From assembly GCA_030765065.1 (NCBI GenBank), contig CM060990.1, positions 11,655,501-11,719,500 on the forward strand: a stretch of 64,000 bases of DNA, given 5' to 3'. Shown one piece after another: positions 38,328 through 52,600 of the stretch. Numbering within the stretch: position 1 is the stretch's first letter; the number at the start of each line of letters is the position of its first letter. The notes beneath the pieces are model-generated. The model made no database searches. It saw only the letters and a list, made by a program, of their open reading frames with translations, and was not told where the DNA came from. Origin of the DNA: Deroplatys truncata (Eukaryota > Arthropoda > Insecta > Mantodea > Mantidae). A program made the position numbers and the translations under genes.

Positions 38328-39345
38328 TTGGCTGCAAGTGTGTAACAATAAGGTTTATGCTTCCTTTCAAACGAAGGAAGTGATAGGCTGCAAGTGTGTA
38401 ACAATAGGGTTTTCGCTTCCTCCAAACGAAGAAAGTAATAGGCTGCAAGTGCGTAACAATAGGGTTTATGCTTCCTCCAAACGAAGGAAGTAATAGGCTG
38501 CAAGTGTGTAACAATAGGGCTTATGCTTTCTCCAAACGAAGGAAGTAATAGGCTGCAAGTGTGTAACAATCGGGTTTATGCTTCCTCCAAACGAAGGAAG
38601 TATTTAGCTGCAAGTGTGTAACAATAGGGTTTATGCTTCCTCCAAACAAAGGAAGCAATAGGTTGCAAGTGTGTAACAATAAGGCTGATACTTCCTCCAG
38701 ACAAAGGAAGAAATAGACTGCAAGTGTGTAACAATGAGGTTGATACTTCCTCCAAACAAAGGAAGTAATTGGCTGCAAGTGTGTAACAATAGGGTTTATG
38801 CTTCCTCCAAACGAAGGAAGTAATAGGCTGCAAGTGAGTAATAATAAGGTTGATATTTCCTCCAAAAAAGGAAATAATAGGCTGCAAGTGTGTAACCATA
38901 GGGTTTATGCTTCCTCCAAACGAAGGAAGAAATGGGCTGCAAGTGTGTAACCATAGGGTTTATGCTTCCTCCAAACGAAGGAAGTAATAGGCTGCAAGTG
39001 TGTAACAGTAGGGTTTATGCTTCCTCCAAACGAAGGAAGTAATTGGCTGCAAGTGTGTAACAATAAGGTTTATGCTTCCTTTCAAACGAAGGAAGTGATA
39101 GGCTGCAAGTGTGCAACAATAGGGTTTATGCTTCCTCCAAACGAAGAAAGTAATAGGCTGCAAGTGCGTAACAATAGGGTTTATGCTTCCTCCAAACGAA
39201 GGAAGTAATAGGCTGCAAGTGTGTAACAATAGGGCTTATGCTTTCTCCAAACGAAGGAAGTAATAGGCTGCAAGTGTGTAACAATCGGGTTTATGCTTCC
39301 TCCAAACGAAGGAAGTATTTAGCTGCAAGTGTGTAACAATAGGGT
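38066..39345. repeat. Local 715-bp tandem duplication (13 monomers)
   Basis: The order of variants from 38,066 recurs from 38,781; for example, gaagaaatgggctgc is at 38,211 and 38,926. 715 is exactly 13 times 55. The second copy runs to about 39,345. Confidence 0.8.
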
Positions 39346-39939
39346 TTATGCTTCCTCCAAACGAAGGAAGTAATGGGCTGCAAGTGTAAAACAATAAGGT
39401 TTATGCTTCCTCCAAACGAAGGAAGTAATAGGCTGCAAGTGTGTAACAATAGGGTTTATGCTTCCTCCAAACAAGGATGTATTATGCTGCAAGTGTGTAA
39501 CAATAGGGTTTATGCTTCCTCCAAACAAAGGAAGTAATAGGCTGCAAGTGTGTAGCAATAACTTTGATACTACCTCCAAACAAAGGAAGTAATAGGCTGC
39601 AAGTGTGTAAAAATAAGGTTTATGCTTCCTCCAAACGGATGAAGTAATAGGCTGCAAGTGTGTTACAATAAGGTTGATACTTCCTGCAAACGAAGGAAGT
39701 AATATGCTGCAAGTGTGTAACAATAGGGTTTATGCTTCCTCCAAACAAAGGAAGTAATAGGCTGCAAGTGTGTAACAATAAGGTTTATGCTTCCTTTCAA
39801 ACGACGGAAGTGATAGGCTGCAAGTGTGTAACATTAGGGTTTATGCTTCCTCCAAACGAAGGAAGTAATAGGCTGCAAGTGCGTAACAATAGGGTTTATG
39901 CTTCCTCCAAACGAAGGAAGTAATGGGCTGCAAGTTTGT

Positions 39940-42900
39940 AACAATGGGGTTTATGCTTCCTCCAAACGAAGGAAGTAATAGGCTGCAAGTGTGTAACAAT
40001 AGGGTTTATGCTTCCTCCTAACGAATGAAGTAATAAGCTGCAGGTGTGTAACAATAGGGTTTATGCTTCCTCCAAACGAAGGAAGTAATAGGCTGCAAGT
40101 GTGTAACAATAAGGTTGATATTTCCTCCAAACAAAGCAAGAAATAGGCTGCAAGTGTGTAACAATAAGGTTGATATTTCCTCCAAACAAAACAAGAAATA
40201 GGCTGCAAGTGTGAAACAATAGGGTTTATGCTTCCTCCAAACAAAGGAAGTAATGGGCTGCAAGTGTGTAACAATAAGGTTTATGCTTCCTTTCAAACGA
40301 AGGAAGTGATAGGCTGCAAGTGTGTAACAATAGGGTTTATGCTTCCTCCAAACGAAGGAAGTAATAGGCTGCAAGTGCGTAACAATAGGGTTTATGCTTC
40401 CTCCAAACGAAGGAAGTAATATGCTGCAAGTTTGTAACAATGGGGTTTATGCTTCCTCCAAACGAACGAAGTAATAGCCTGCAAGTGTGTAACAATAGGG
40501 TTTATGCTTCCTCCAAACGAATGAAGTAATAAGCTGCAAGTGTGTAACAATAGGGTTTATACTTCCTCCAAACGAACGAAGTAATAGCCTGCAAGTTTGT
40601 AACAATGGGGTTTATGCTTCCTCCAAACGAATGAAGTAATAAGCTGCAAGTGTGTAACAATAGGGTTTATGCTTCCTCCAAACGAAGGAAGTAATAGGCT
40701 GCAAGTGTGTAGCAATAAAGTTGATACTACCTCCAAACAAAGGAAGTAATAGGCTGCAAGTGTGTAAAAATAAGGTTTATGCTTCCTCCAAACGAAGGAA
40801 GTAATAGGCTGCAAGTGTGTAACAATAAGGTTGATACTTCCTCCAAAGGAAGGAAGTAATTGGCTGCAAGTGTGTGGCAATAAGGTTGATACTTCCTCCA
40901 AACAAAGCAAGAAATAGGCTGCAAGTCTGTAACAATAAGGCTTATGCTTCCTTCAAACAAAGCAAGAAATAGGCTGCAAGTGTATAACAATAGGGTTTAT
41001 GCTTCCTCCAAACGAAGGAAATAATAGGCTGAAAGTGAGTAATAATAAGGTTGATACTTCCTCCAAACAAAGGAAGTAATAGGCTGCAAGTGTGTAACCA
41101 TAAGGTTTATGCTTCCTCCAAACGAATGAAGAAATAGGCTGCAAGTGTGTAACCATAGGGTATTTGCTTCCTCCAAACAAAGGAAGTAATAGGCTGCAAG
41201 TGTGTAACAGTAGGGCTTATGCTTCCTCCAAACGAAGGAAGTAATGGGCTGCAAGTGTGTAACAATAAGGTTTATGCTTCCCTTCAAACGAAGGAAGTAA
41301 TAGGCTGCAAGTGTGTAACAATAGGGTTTATGCTTCCTCCAAACGAAGGAAGTAATAGGCTGCAAGTGTGTAACAATAGGGTTTATGCTTCCTCCAAACA
41401 AAGGAAGTAATAGGCTGCAAGTGTGTAACAATAGGGTTTATGCTTCCTCCAAACGAAGGAAGTAATCGGCTGCGAGTGTGTAACAATAGGGTTTATGCTT
41501 CCTCTAAACGAAGGAAGTAATGGGCTGCAAGTGTGTAACAATAAGGTTTATGCTTCCTCTAAACGAAGGAGGTAATAGGCTGCAAGTGTGTAACAATAGG
41601 GTTTATGCTTCCTCCAAACGAGGATGTATTATGCTGCAAGTGTGTAACAATAGGGTTTATGCTTCCTCCAAACGAAGGAAGTAATGGGCTGCAAGTGTGT
41701 AACAATAGGGTTTATGCTTCCTCCAAACAAAGGAAGTAATAGGCTGCAAGTGTGTAACAATGAGGTTGATACTTCCTCCAAACAAAGGAAGTAATTGGCT
41801 GCAAGTGTGTCACAATAGGGTTTATGTTTCCTACAAACGAGGATGTATTATGCTGCAAGTGTGTAACAATAGGGTTTATGCTTCCTCCAAACAAAGGAAG
41901 CAATAGGTTGCAAGTGTGTAACAATAAGGTTGATACTTCCTCCAAACAAAGGAAGAAATAGACTGCAAGTGTGTAACAATGAGGTTGATACTTCCTCCAA
42001 ACAAAGGAAGTAATTGGCTGCAAGTGTGTCACAATAGGGTTTATGTTTCCTACAAACGAAGGAAGTAATAGGCTGCAAGTGTGTAACAATAGGGTTTATG
42101 CTTCCTCCAAACAAAGGAAGTAATGGGCAGCAGGTGTGTAACAATAGGGTTTATGCTTCCTCCAAACAAAGGAAGTAATAGGCTGCAAGTGTGTAACAAT
42201 AGAGTTTATGCTTCCTCCAAACAAAGGATGTAATGGGCAACAAGTGTGTAACAATAAGGTTGATACTTCCTGCAAAGAAAGGAAGTAATAGGTTGCAAGT
42301 GTATAACAATAAGGTTGATACTTCCTGCAAACAAAGGAAGTAATAGGCTGGAAGTGTGTAACAATAAGGTTGATACTTCCTCTAAACAAAGGAAGTAATA
42401 GGCTGCAAGTGTGTAACAAAAGGATTGATACTTCCTCCAAACAAAGGAAGTAACAGGCTGCAAGTGTGTAACAATAATTTTGATACTTACTAAAAACAAA
42501 GGAAGCAATACGCTGCAAGTGTGTAACAATAGGATTGATACTTCCTCCAAACAAAGGAAGTAATAGGCTGCAAGTGTGTAACAAAAGGGTTATGTTTCCT
42601 CCAAACAAAGGAAAAAATTGGCTGCAAGTTTGTAACAATAAAGTTGATACATCCTCCAAACAAAGGAAGAAATAGGCTGCAAGTGTGTAACAATAGGGTT
42701 TATGCTTCCTCCAAACGAAGGAAGTAACAGGCTGCAAGTGTGTAACAATACGATTGATACTTCCTCCAACAAAGGAAGAAATAGGCATCAAGTGTGTAAC
42801 AATAAGGTTGATACTTCCTCCAAAGGAAGGAAGTAAATGGCTGCAAGTGTGTGGCAATAAGGTTGATACTTCCTCCAAACAAAGCAAGAAATGGGCTGCA

Positions 42901-43190
42901 AGTCTGTAACAATAAGATTTATGCTTCCTTCAAACAAAGCAAGAAATAGGCTGCAAGTGTGTAACAATAGGGTTTATGCTTCCTCCAAACGAAGGAAGTA
43001 ATAGGCTGCAAGTGAGTAATAATAAGGTTGATACTTCCTCCAAAAAGGAAATAATAGGCTGCAAGTGTGTAAAAATAAGGTTTATGCTTCCTCCAAACGG
43101 ATGAAGTAATAGGCTGCAAGTGTGTTACAATAAGGTTGATTATTCCTGCAAACGAAGGAAGTAATATGCTGCAAGTGTGTAACAATAGGG
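39940..43190. repeat. Block F2 of the 55-bp array (copy of 20,990-23,690)
   Basis: Expanded second copy of block F1, about 550 bp (ten monomers) longer, with several private whole-monomer duplications. It joins the G units at 43,191. Confidence 0.75.
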
Positions 43191-46100
43191 TTTATGCTTC
43201 CTCCAAACAAAGGAAGAAATAGGCTGCAAGTGTGTAACAATAGGGTTTATGCTTCCTCCAAACGAAGGAAGAAATAGGCTGCAAGTGTGTAACAATAACG
43301 TTGATACTTCCTCCAAACAAAGCAAGAAATAGGCTGCAAGTGTGTAACAATAGGGTTTATGCTTCCTCCAAACAAAGGAAGTAATAGGCTGCAAGTGTGT
43401 AACAATAGGGTTTATGCTTCCTCCAAACAAAGGAAGAAATAGGCTGCAAGTGTGTAACAATAAAGTTGATACTTCCTCCAAACAAAGCAAGAAATAGGCT
43501 GCAAGTGTGTAACAATAGGGTTTATGCTTCCTCCAAACGAAGGAAGAAATAGGCTGCAAGTGAGTAACAATAAGGTTTATGCTTCTTCCAAACAAAGCAA
43601 GAAATAGGCTACAGGTGTGTAACAATAGGGTTTATGCTTCCTCCAAACATAGCAAGAAATAGGCTGCAAGTGTGTAACAATAGGGTTTATGCTTCCTCCA
43701 AACAAAGCAAGAAATAGGGTGCAAGTGTGTAGCAATAAGGTTTATGCTTCCTCCAAACGAAGGAAGAAATAGGCTGCAAGTGTGTAACAATGGGGTTGAT
43801 ACTTCCTCCAAACAAAGCAAGAAATAGGTTGCAAGTGTGTAACAATAGGGTTTATGCTTCCTCCAAACGAAGGAAGAAATAGGTTGCAAGTGTGTAACAA
43901 TAGGGTTTATGCTTCCTCCAAACGAAGGAAGAAATAGGCTGCAAGTGTGTAACAATAACGTTGATACTTCCTCCAAACAAAGCAGGAAATAGGCTGCAAG
44001 TGTGTAACAATAGGCTTTATGCTTCCTCCAAACAAAGGAAGTAATAGGCTGCAAATGTGTAACAATAGGGTTTATGCTTCCTCCAAACGAAGCGAGAAAT
44101 AGGCTGCAAGTGTGTAACAATAAGGTTTATGCTTCCTCAAACGAAGCAAGAAATAGGCTTCAGTTGTGTAACAATAGGGTTTATGCTTCCTCCAAACGAA
44201 GCATGAAATAGGCTGCAAGTGTGTAACAATAAGGTTTATGCTTCCTCCAAACAAAGCAAGAAATGGGCTGCAAGTGTGTAACAATAGGGTTTATGCTTCC
44301 TCCAAACAAAGGAAGTAATAGGCTGCAAGCGTGTAACAATAAGGTTGATACTTCCTCCAAACGAAGGAACTAATAGGATGCAAGTGTGTAACTATATAGT
44401 TGATACTTCCTCCAAACAAAGGAAGTAATGGGCAGCAAGTGTGTAGCAATAAGGTTAATACTTCCTCCAAGCAAAGGAAGTAATAGGCTGAAGGTGTGTA
44501 ACAATAAGATTGATACTTCCTCCAAACAAAGGAAGTAATAGGCTGAAAGTCTATAACAATAAGGTTGATACTTCCTCCAAACAAAGGAAGAAATAGACTG
44601 CAAGTGTGTAACAATAAGGTTGATACTTCCTCCATACAAAGGAAGTAATTGGCTGCAAGTGTGTCACAATAGGGTTTATGTTTCCTACAAACGAAGGAAG
44701 TAATAGGCTGCAAGTGTGTAACAATAGGGTTTATGCTTCCTCCAAAAAAGGAAGTAATGGGCAGCAAGTGTGTAACAATAGGGTTTATGCTTCCTCCAAA
44801 CAAAGGAAGTAATAGGCTGCAAGTGTGTAACAATAGAGTTTATGCTTCCTCCAAACAAAGGAAGTAATGGGCAACAAGTGTGTAACAATAAGGTTGATAC
44901 TTCCTGCAAAGAAAGGAAGTAATAAGCTGCAAGTGTGTAACAATAAGGATGATACTTCCTGCAAACAAAGGAAGTAATAGGCTGCAAGTGTGTAACAATA
45001 GGATTGATTCTTCCTCCAAACAAAGGAAGTAATAGGCTGCAAGTGTGTAACAATAAGGTTGATACTTCCTAAAAACAAAGGAAGTAATAGGCTGCAAGTG
45101 TGTAACAATAAGGTTGATACTTCCTCCAAAAAAAGGAAGAAATAGGCTGCAAGAGTGTAACAATAGGGTTATGTTTCCTCCAAAAAAAGGAATAAATAGG
45201 CTGCAAGTTTGTAACAATAAATTGATACTTCCTCCAAACAAAGGAAGAAATAGGCTGCAAGTGTGTAACAATAGGGTTTATGCTTCCTCCAAACGAAGGA
45301 AGTAATAGGCTGCAAGTGTGTAACAATAAGGTTGATACTTCCTCCAAAGGAAGGAAGTAATTGGCTGCAAGTGTGTGGCAATAAGGTTGATACTTCCTCC
45401 AAACAAAGCAAGAAATAGGCTGCAAGTCTGTAACAATAAGGTTTATGCTTCCTTCAAACAAAGCAAGAAATAGGCTGCGAGTGTGTAACAATAGGGTTTA
45501 TGCTTCCTCCAAACGAAGGAAATAATAGGCTGAAAGTGAGTAATAATAAGGTTGATACTTCCTCCAAACAAAGGAAGTAATAGGCTGCAAGTGTGTAACC
45601 ATAGGGTTTATGCTTCCTCCAAACGAATGAAGAAATAGGCTGCAAGTGTGTAACCATAGGGTTTATGCTTCCTCCAAACGAAGGAAGTAATAGGTTGCAA
45701 GTGTGTAACAGTAGGGCTTATGCTTCCTCCAAACGAAGGAAGTAATGGGCTGCAAGTGTGTAACAATAAGGTTTATGCTTCCCTTCAAACGAAGGAAGTA
45801 ATTAGCTGTTAAGTGTGTAACAATAGGGTTTATGCTTCCTCCAAACGAAGGAAGTAATAGGCTGCATGTGTGTAACAATAGGGTTTATGCTTCCTCCAAA
45901 CAAAGGAAGTAATAGGCTGCATGTGTGTAACAATAGGGTTTATGCTTCCTCCAAACGAAGGAAGTAATAGGCAGCGAGTGTGTAACAAGAGGGCTTATGC
46001 TTCCTCCAAACGAAGGAAGTAATGGGATGCAAGTGTGTAACAATAAGGTTTATGCTTCCTCCAAACGAAGGAAGTAATAGGCTGCAAGTGTGTAACAATA

Positions 46101-49100
46101 GGGTTTATGCTTCCTCCAAACGAGGATGTATTATGCTGCACGTGTGTAACAATAGGGTTTATGCTTCCTCCAAAGAACGGAAGTAATAGGCTGCAAGTGT
46201 GTATTAATAAGTTTGATACTTCCTTCAAACAAACGAAGCAATAGGTTGCAAGTGTGTAACAATAAGGTTGATACTTCCTCCAAACAAAGGAGGAAATAGA
46301 CTGCAAGTGTGTAACAATAAGGTTGATACTTCCTCCAAACAAAGGAAGTAATTGGCTGCAAGTGTGTCACAATAGGGTTTATGTTTCCTACAAACGAAGG
46401 TAGTAATAGGCTGCAAGTGTGTAACAATAGGGTTTATGCTTCCTCCAAACAAAGGACGTAATGGGCAGCAGGTGTGTAACAATAGGGTTTATGCTTCCTC
46501 CAAACAAAGGAAGTAATAGGCTGCAAGTGTGTAACAATAGAGTTTATGCTTCCTCCAAACAAAGGATGTAATGGGCAACAAGTGTGTAACAATAAGGTTG
46601 ATACTTCCTGCAAAGAAAGGAAGTAATAAGTTGCAACTGTGTAACAATAAGGTTGATACTTCCTGCAAAGAAAGGAAGTAATAGGCTGGAAGTGTGTAAC
46701 AAAAGGATTGATACTTCCTCCAAACAAAGGAAGTAATAGGCTGCAAGTGTGTAACAATAATTTTGATACTTCCTAAAAACAAAGGAAGCAATAGGCTGCA
46801 AGTGTGTAACAATAGGATTGATACTTCCTCCAAACAAAGGAAGTAATAGGCTGCAAGTGTGTAACATAAATGTTGATACTTCCTCCAAAAAAAGGAAGAA
46901 ATAGGCTGCAAGTGTGTAACAAAAGGGTTATGTTTCCTCCAAAAAAAGGAAAAAATAGGCTGCAAGTTTGTAACAATAAAGTTGATACATCCTCCAAACA
47001 AAGGAAGAAATAGGCTGCAAGTGTGTAACAATAGGGTTTATGCTTCCTCCAAACGAAGGAAGTAACAGGCTGCAAGTGTGTAACAATACGATTGATATTT
47101 CCTCCAACAAAGGAAGAAATAGGCATCAAGTGTGTAACAATAAGGTTGATACTTCCTCCAAAGGAAGGAAGTAATTGGCTGCAAGTATGTGGCAATAAGG
47201 TTGACACTTCCTCCAAACAAAGCAAGAAATAGGCTGCAAGTCTGTAACAATAAGATTTATGCTTCCTTCAAACAAAGCAAGAAATAGGCTGCAAGTGCGT
47301 AACAATAGGGTTTATGCTTCCTCCAAACGAAGGAAGTAATAGGCTGCAAGTGAGTAATAATAAGGTTGATACTTCCTCCAAAAAGGAAATAATAGGCTGC
47401 AAGTGTGTAACCATAGGGTTTATGCTTCCTCCAAACGAAGGAAGAAATAGGCTGCAAGTGTGTAACCATAGGGTTTATGCTTCCTCCAAACGAAGGAAGT
47501 AATAGGCTGCAAGTGTGTAGCAGTAGGGTTTATGCTTCTTCCAAACGAAGGAAGTAATTGGCTGCAAGTGTGTAACAATAAGGTTTATGCTTCCTTTCAA
47601 ACGAAGGAAGTGATAGGCTGCAAGTGTGTAACAATAGGGTTTATGCTTCCTCCAAACGAAGGAAGTAATAGGCTGCAAGTGCGTAACAATAGGGTTTATG
47701 CTTCCTCCAAACGAAGGAAGTAATAGGCTGCAAGTGTGTAACAATAGGGTTTATGCTTTCTCCAAACGAAGGAAGTAATAGGCTGCAAGTGTGTAACAAT
47801 AGGGTTTATGCTTTCTCCAAACGAAGGAAGTAATAGGCTGCAAGTGTGTAACAATAGGGTTTATGCTTCCTCCAAACGAAGGAAGTATTTAGCTGCAAGT
47901 GTGTAACAATAGGGTTTATGCTTCCTCCAAACGAAGGAAGTATTGGGCTGCAAGTGTGTAACAATAAGGTTTATGCTTCCTCCAAACGAAGGAAGTAATA
48001 GGCTGCAGGTGTGTAACAATAGGGTTTATGCTTCCTCCAAACAAGGATGTATTATGCTGCAAGTGTGTAACAATAGGGTTTATGCTTCCTCCAAACGAAG
48101 GAAGTAATAGGCTGCAAGTGTGTAGCAATAAATTTGATACTACCTCCAAACAAAGGAAGTAATAGGCTACAAGTGTATAAAAATAAGGTTTATGCTTCCT
48201 CCAAACGGATGAAGTAATAGGCTGCAAGTGTGTTACAATAAGGTTTATACTTCCTGCAAACGAAGGAAGTAATATGCTGCAAGTGTGTAACAATAGGGTT
48301 TATGCTTCCTCCAAACAAAGGAAGTAATAGGCTGCAAGTATGTAACAATAAGTTTGATACTTCCTTCAAACAATGGAAGTAATAAGTTGCAAGTGTGTAA
48401 GAATAAGGTTGATACTTCCTCCAAACAAAGGAAGTAATAGGCTGCAAGTGTGTAAGAATAAGGTTGATACTTCCACGAAACAAAGGAAGTAATAGCCTGC
48501 AAGTGTGTAACAATAAGGTTGATGCTTCCTCCAAACGAAGGAAGTAATAGGCTGCAAGTGTGTAACAAGAAGGTTGATACTTCCTCCAAACAAAGGAAGT
48601 AATAGGCTGCAAGTTTGTAACTATAAGGTTGATATTTCCTCCAAACAAAGCAAGAAATAGGCTGCAAGTGTGTAACAATAGGGTTTATGCTTCCTCCAAA
48701 CAAAGGAAGTAATGGGCTGCAAGTGTGTAACAATAAGGTTTATGCTTCCTTTCAAACGAAGGAAGTGATAGGCTGCAAGTGTGTAACAATAGGGTTTATG
48801 CTTACTCCAAACGAAGGAAGTAATAGGCTGCAAGTGCGTAACAATAGGGTTTATGCTTCCTCCAAACGAAGGAAGTAATAGGCTGCAAGTTTGTAACAAT
48901 GGGGTTTATGCTTCCACCAAACGAAGGAAGTAATAGGCTGCAAGTGTGTAACAATAGGGTTTATGCTTCCTCCAAACGAATGAAGTAATAAGCTGCAAGT
49001 GTGTAACAATAGGGTTTATGCTTCCTCCAAACGAAGGAAGTAATAGGCTGCAAGTGTGTAGCAATAAAGTTGATACTACCTCCAAACAAAGGAAGTAATA

Positions 49101-49672
49101 GGCTGCAAGTGTGTAAAAATAAGGTTTATGCTTCCTCCAAACGGATGAAGTAATAGGCTGCAAGTGTGTTACAATAAGGTTATACTTCCTGCAAACGAAG
49201 GAAGTAATATGCTGCAAGTGTGTAACAATAGGGTTTATGCTTCCTCCAAACAAAGGAAGTAATAGGCTGCAAGTGTGTATTAATAAGTTTGATACTTCCT
49301 TCAAACAAAGGAAGCAATAGGTTGCAAGTGTGTATCAATAAGGTTGATACTTACTCCAAACAAAGGAAGTAATAGGCTGCAAGTGTGTAACAATAAGGTT
49401 GATACTTCCTCCAAACAAAGGAAGTAATAGGCTGCAAGTGTGTAACAATAAGGTTGATACTTCCTCCAAACGAAGGAAGTAATAGGCTGCAAGTGTGTAA
49501 CAAGAAGGTTGATACTTCCTCCAAACCAAGGAAGTAATAGGCTGCAAGTGTGTAACAATAAGGTTGATACTTCCTCCAAACAAAGGAAGTAATAGGCTGC
49601 AAGTGTGTAACAATAAGGTTGATATTTCCTCCAAACAAACAAGAAATAGGCTGCAAGTGTGTAACAATAGGG
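43191..49672. repeat. Higher-order unit G1 (~6.48 kb)
   Basis: It begins with a type B run containing the aataacgttgatac and caaacatagcaag variants. That start recurs at 49,673 and 55,389. It includes the ctatatagttgatac landmark at 44,391, so it shares ancestry with the D and E units. Confidence 0.78.
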
Positions 49673-52600
49673 TTTATGCTTCCTCCAAACAAAGGAAGAA
49701 ATAGGCTGCAAGTGTGTAACAATAGGGTTTATGCTTCCTCCAAACGAAGGAAGAAATAGGCTGCAAGTGTGTAACAATAACGTTGATACTTCCTCCAAAC
49801 AAAGCAAGAAATAGGCTGCAAGTGTGTAACAATAGGGTTTATGCTTCCTTCAAACAAAGGAAGTAATAGGCTGCAAGTGTGTAACAATAGGGTTTATGCT
49901 TCCTCCAAACAAAGGAAGAAATAGGCTGCAAGTGTGTAACAATAAGGTTGATACTTCAACTAAACAAAGCAAGAAATAGGCTGCAAGTGTGTAACAATAG
50001 GGTTTATGCTTCCTCCAAACGAAGGAAGAAATAGGCTGCAAGTGAGTAACAATAAGGTTTATGCTTCTTCCAAACAAAGCAAGAAATAGGCTGCAGGTGT
50101 GTAACAATAGGGTTTATGCTTCCTCCAAACATAGCAAGAAATAGGCTGCCAGTGTGTAACAATAGTGTTTATGCTTCCTCCAAACAAAGCAAGAAATAGG
50201 GTGCAAGTGTGTAGCAATAAGGTTTATGCTTCCTCCAAACGAAGGAAGAAATAGGCTGCAAGTGTGTAACAATGGGGTTGATACTTCCTCCAAACAAAGC
50301 AAGAAATAGGTTGCAAGTGTGTAACAATAGGGTTTATGCCTCCTCCAAACGTAGGAAGAAATAGGCTGCAAGTGAGTAACAATAAGGTTTATGCTTCTTC
50401 CAAACAAAGCAAGAAATAGGCTGCAGGTGTGTAACAATAGGGTTTATGCTTCCTCCAAACATAGCAAGAAATAGGCTGCCAGTGTGTAACAATAGGGTTT
50501 ATGCTTCCTCCAAACAAAGCAAGAAATAGGGTGCATGTGTGTAGCAATAAGGTTTATGCTTCCTCCAAACGAAGGAAGAAATAGGCTGCAAGTGTGTAAC
50601 AATGGGGTTGATACTTCCTCCAAACAAAGCAAGAAATAGGTTGCAAGTGTGTAACAATAGGGTTTATGCCTCCTCCAAACGAAGGAAGAAATAGGCTGCA
50701 AGTGTGTAACAATAGGGTTTATGCTTCCTCCAAACGAAGGAAGAAATAGGCTGCAAGTGTGTAACAATAACGTTGATACTTCCTCCAAACAAAGCAGGAA
50801 ATAGGCTGCAAGTGTGTAACAATAGGCTTCATGCTTCCTCCAAACAAAGGAAGTAATAGGCTGCAAGTGTGTAACAATAGGGTTTATGCTTCCTCCAAAC
50901 GAAGCAAGAAATAGGCTGCAAGTGTGTAACAATAAGGTTTATGCTTCCTCAAACGATGCAAGAAATAGGCTTCAAGTGTGTAACAATAGGGTTTATGCTT
51001 CCTCCAAACGAAGCAAGAAATAGGCTTCAAGTGTGTAACAATAAGGTTTATGCTTCCTCCAAACAATGCAAGAAATGGGCTGCAAGTGTGTAACAATAGG
51101 GTTTATGCTTCCTCCAAACAAAGGAAGTAATAGGCTGCAAGCGTGTAACAATAAGGTTGATACTTCCTCCAAACGAAGGAACTAATAGGATGCAATTGTG
51201 TAACTATATAGTTGATACTTCCTCCAAACAAAGGAAGTAATGGGCAGCAAGTGTGTAGCAATAAGGTTAATACTTCCTCCAAACAAAGGAAGTAATAGGC
51301 TGAAGGTGTGTAACAATAAGACTGATACTTCCTCCGAACAAAGGAAGTAATAGGCTGAAAGTCTGTAACAATAAGGTTGATACTTCCTCCAAACAAAGGA
51401 AGAAATAGACTGCAAGTGTGTAACAATAAGGTTGATACTTCCTCCATACAAAGGAAGTAATTGGCTGCAAGTGTGTCACAATAGGGTTTATGTTTCCTAC
51501 AAACGAAGGAAGTAATAGGCTGCAGGTGTGTAACAATAGGGTTTATGCTTCCTCCAAACAAAGGAAGTAATGGGCAGCAAGTGTGTAACAATAGGGTTTA
51601 TGCTTCCTCCAAACAAAGGAAGTAATAGGCCGCAAGTGTGTAACAATAGAGTTTATGCTTCCTCCAAACAAAGGAAGTAATGGGCAACAAGTGTGTAACA
51701 ATAAGGTTGATACTTCCTGCAAAGAAAGGAAGTAATAAGCTGCAAGTGTGTACCAATAAGGTTGATACTTCCTGCAAACAAAGGAAGTAATGGGCTGCAA
51801 GTGTGTAACAATAGGATTGATACTTCCTCCAAACAAAGGAAGTAATAGGCTGCAAGTGTGTAGCAATAAGGTTGATACTTCCTAAAAACAAAGGAAGTAA
51901 TAGGCTGCAAGTGTGTTACAATAAGGTTGATACTTCCTCCAAAAAAAGAAAGAAATAGGCTGCAAGTGTGTAAAAATAGGGTTATGTTTCCTCCAAACAA
52001 AGGAATAAATAGGCTGCAAGTTTGTAACAATAAATTGATACTTCCTCCAAACAAAGGAAGAAATAGGCTACAAGTGTGTAACAATAGGGTTTATGCTTCC
52101 TCCAAACGAAGGAAGTAATAGGCTGCAAGTGTGTAACAATAAGGTTGATACTTCCTCCAAAGGAAGGAAGTAATTGGCTGCAAGTGTGTGGCAATAAGGT
52201 TGATACTTCCTCCAAACAAAGCAAGAAATAGGCTGCAAGTCTGTAACAATAAGGTTTATGCTTCCTTCAAACAAAGCAAGAAATAGGCTGCAAGTGTGTA
52301 ACAATAGGGTTTATGCTTCCTCCAAACGAAGGAAATAATAGGCTGAAAGTGAGTAATAATAAGGTTGATACTTCTTCCAAACAAAGGAAGTAATAGGCTG
52401 CAAGTGTGTAACCATAGGGTTTATGCTTCCTCCAAACGAAGGAACAAATAGGCTGCAAGTGTGTAACCATAGGGTTTATGCTTCCTCCAAACGAAGGAAG
52501 TAATAGGCTGCAAGTGTGTAACAGTAGGGTTTATGCTTCCTCCAAACGAAGGAAGTAATAGGCTGCATGTGTGTAACAATAGGGTTTATGCTTCCTCCAA

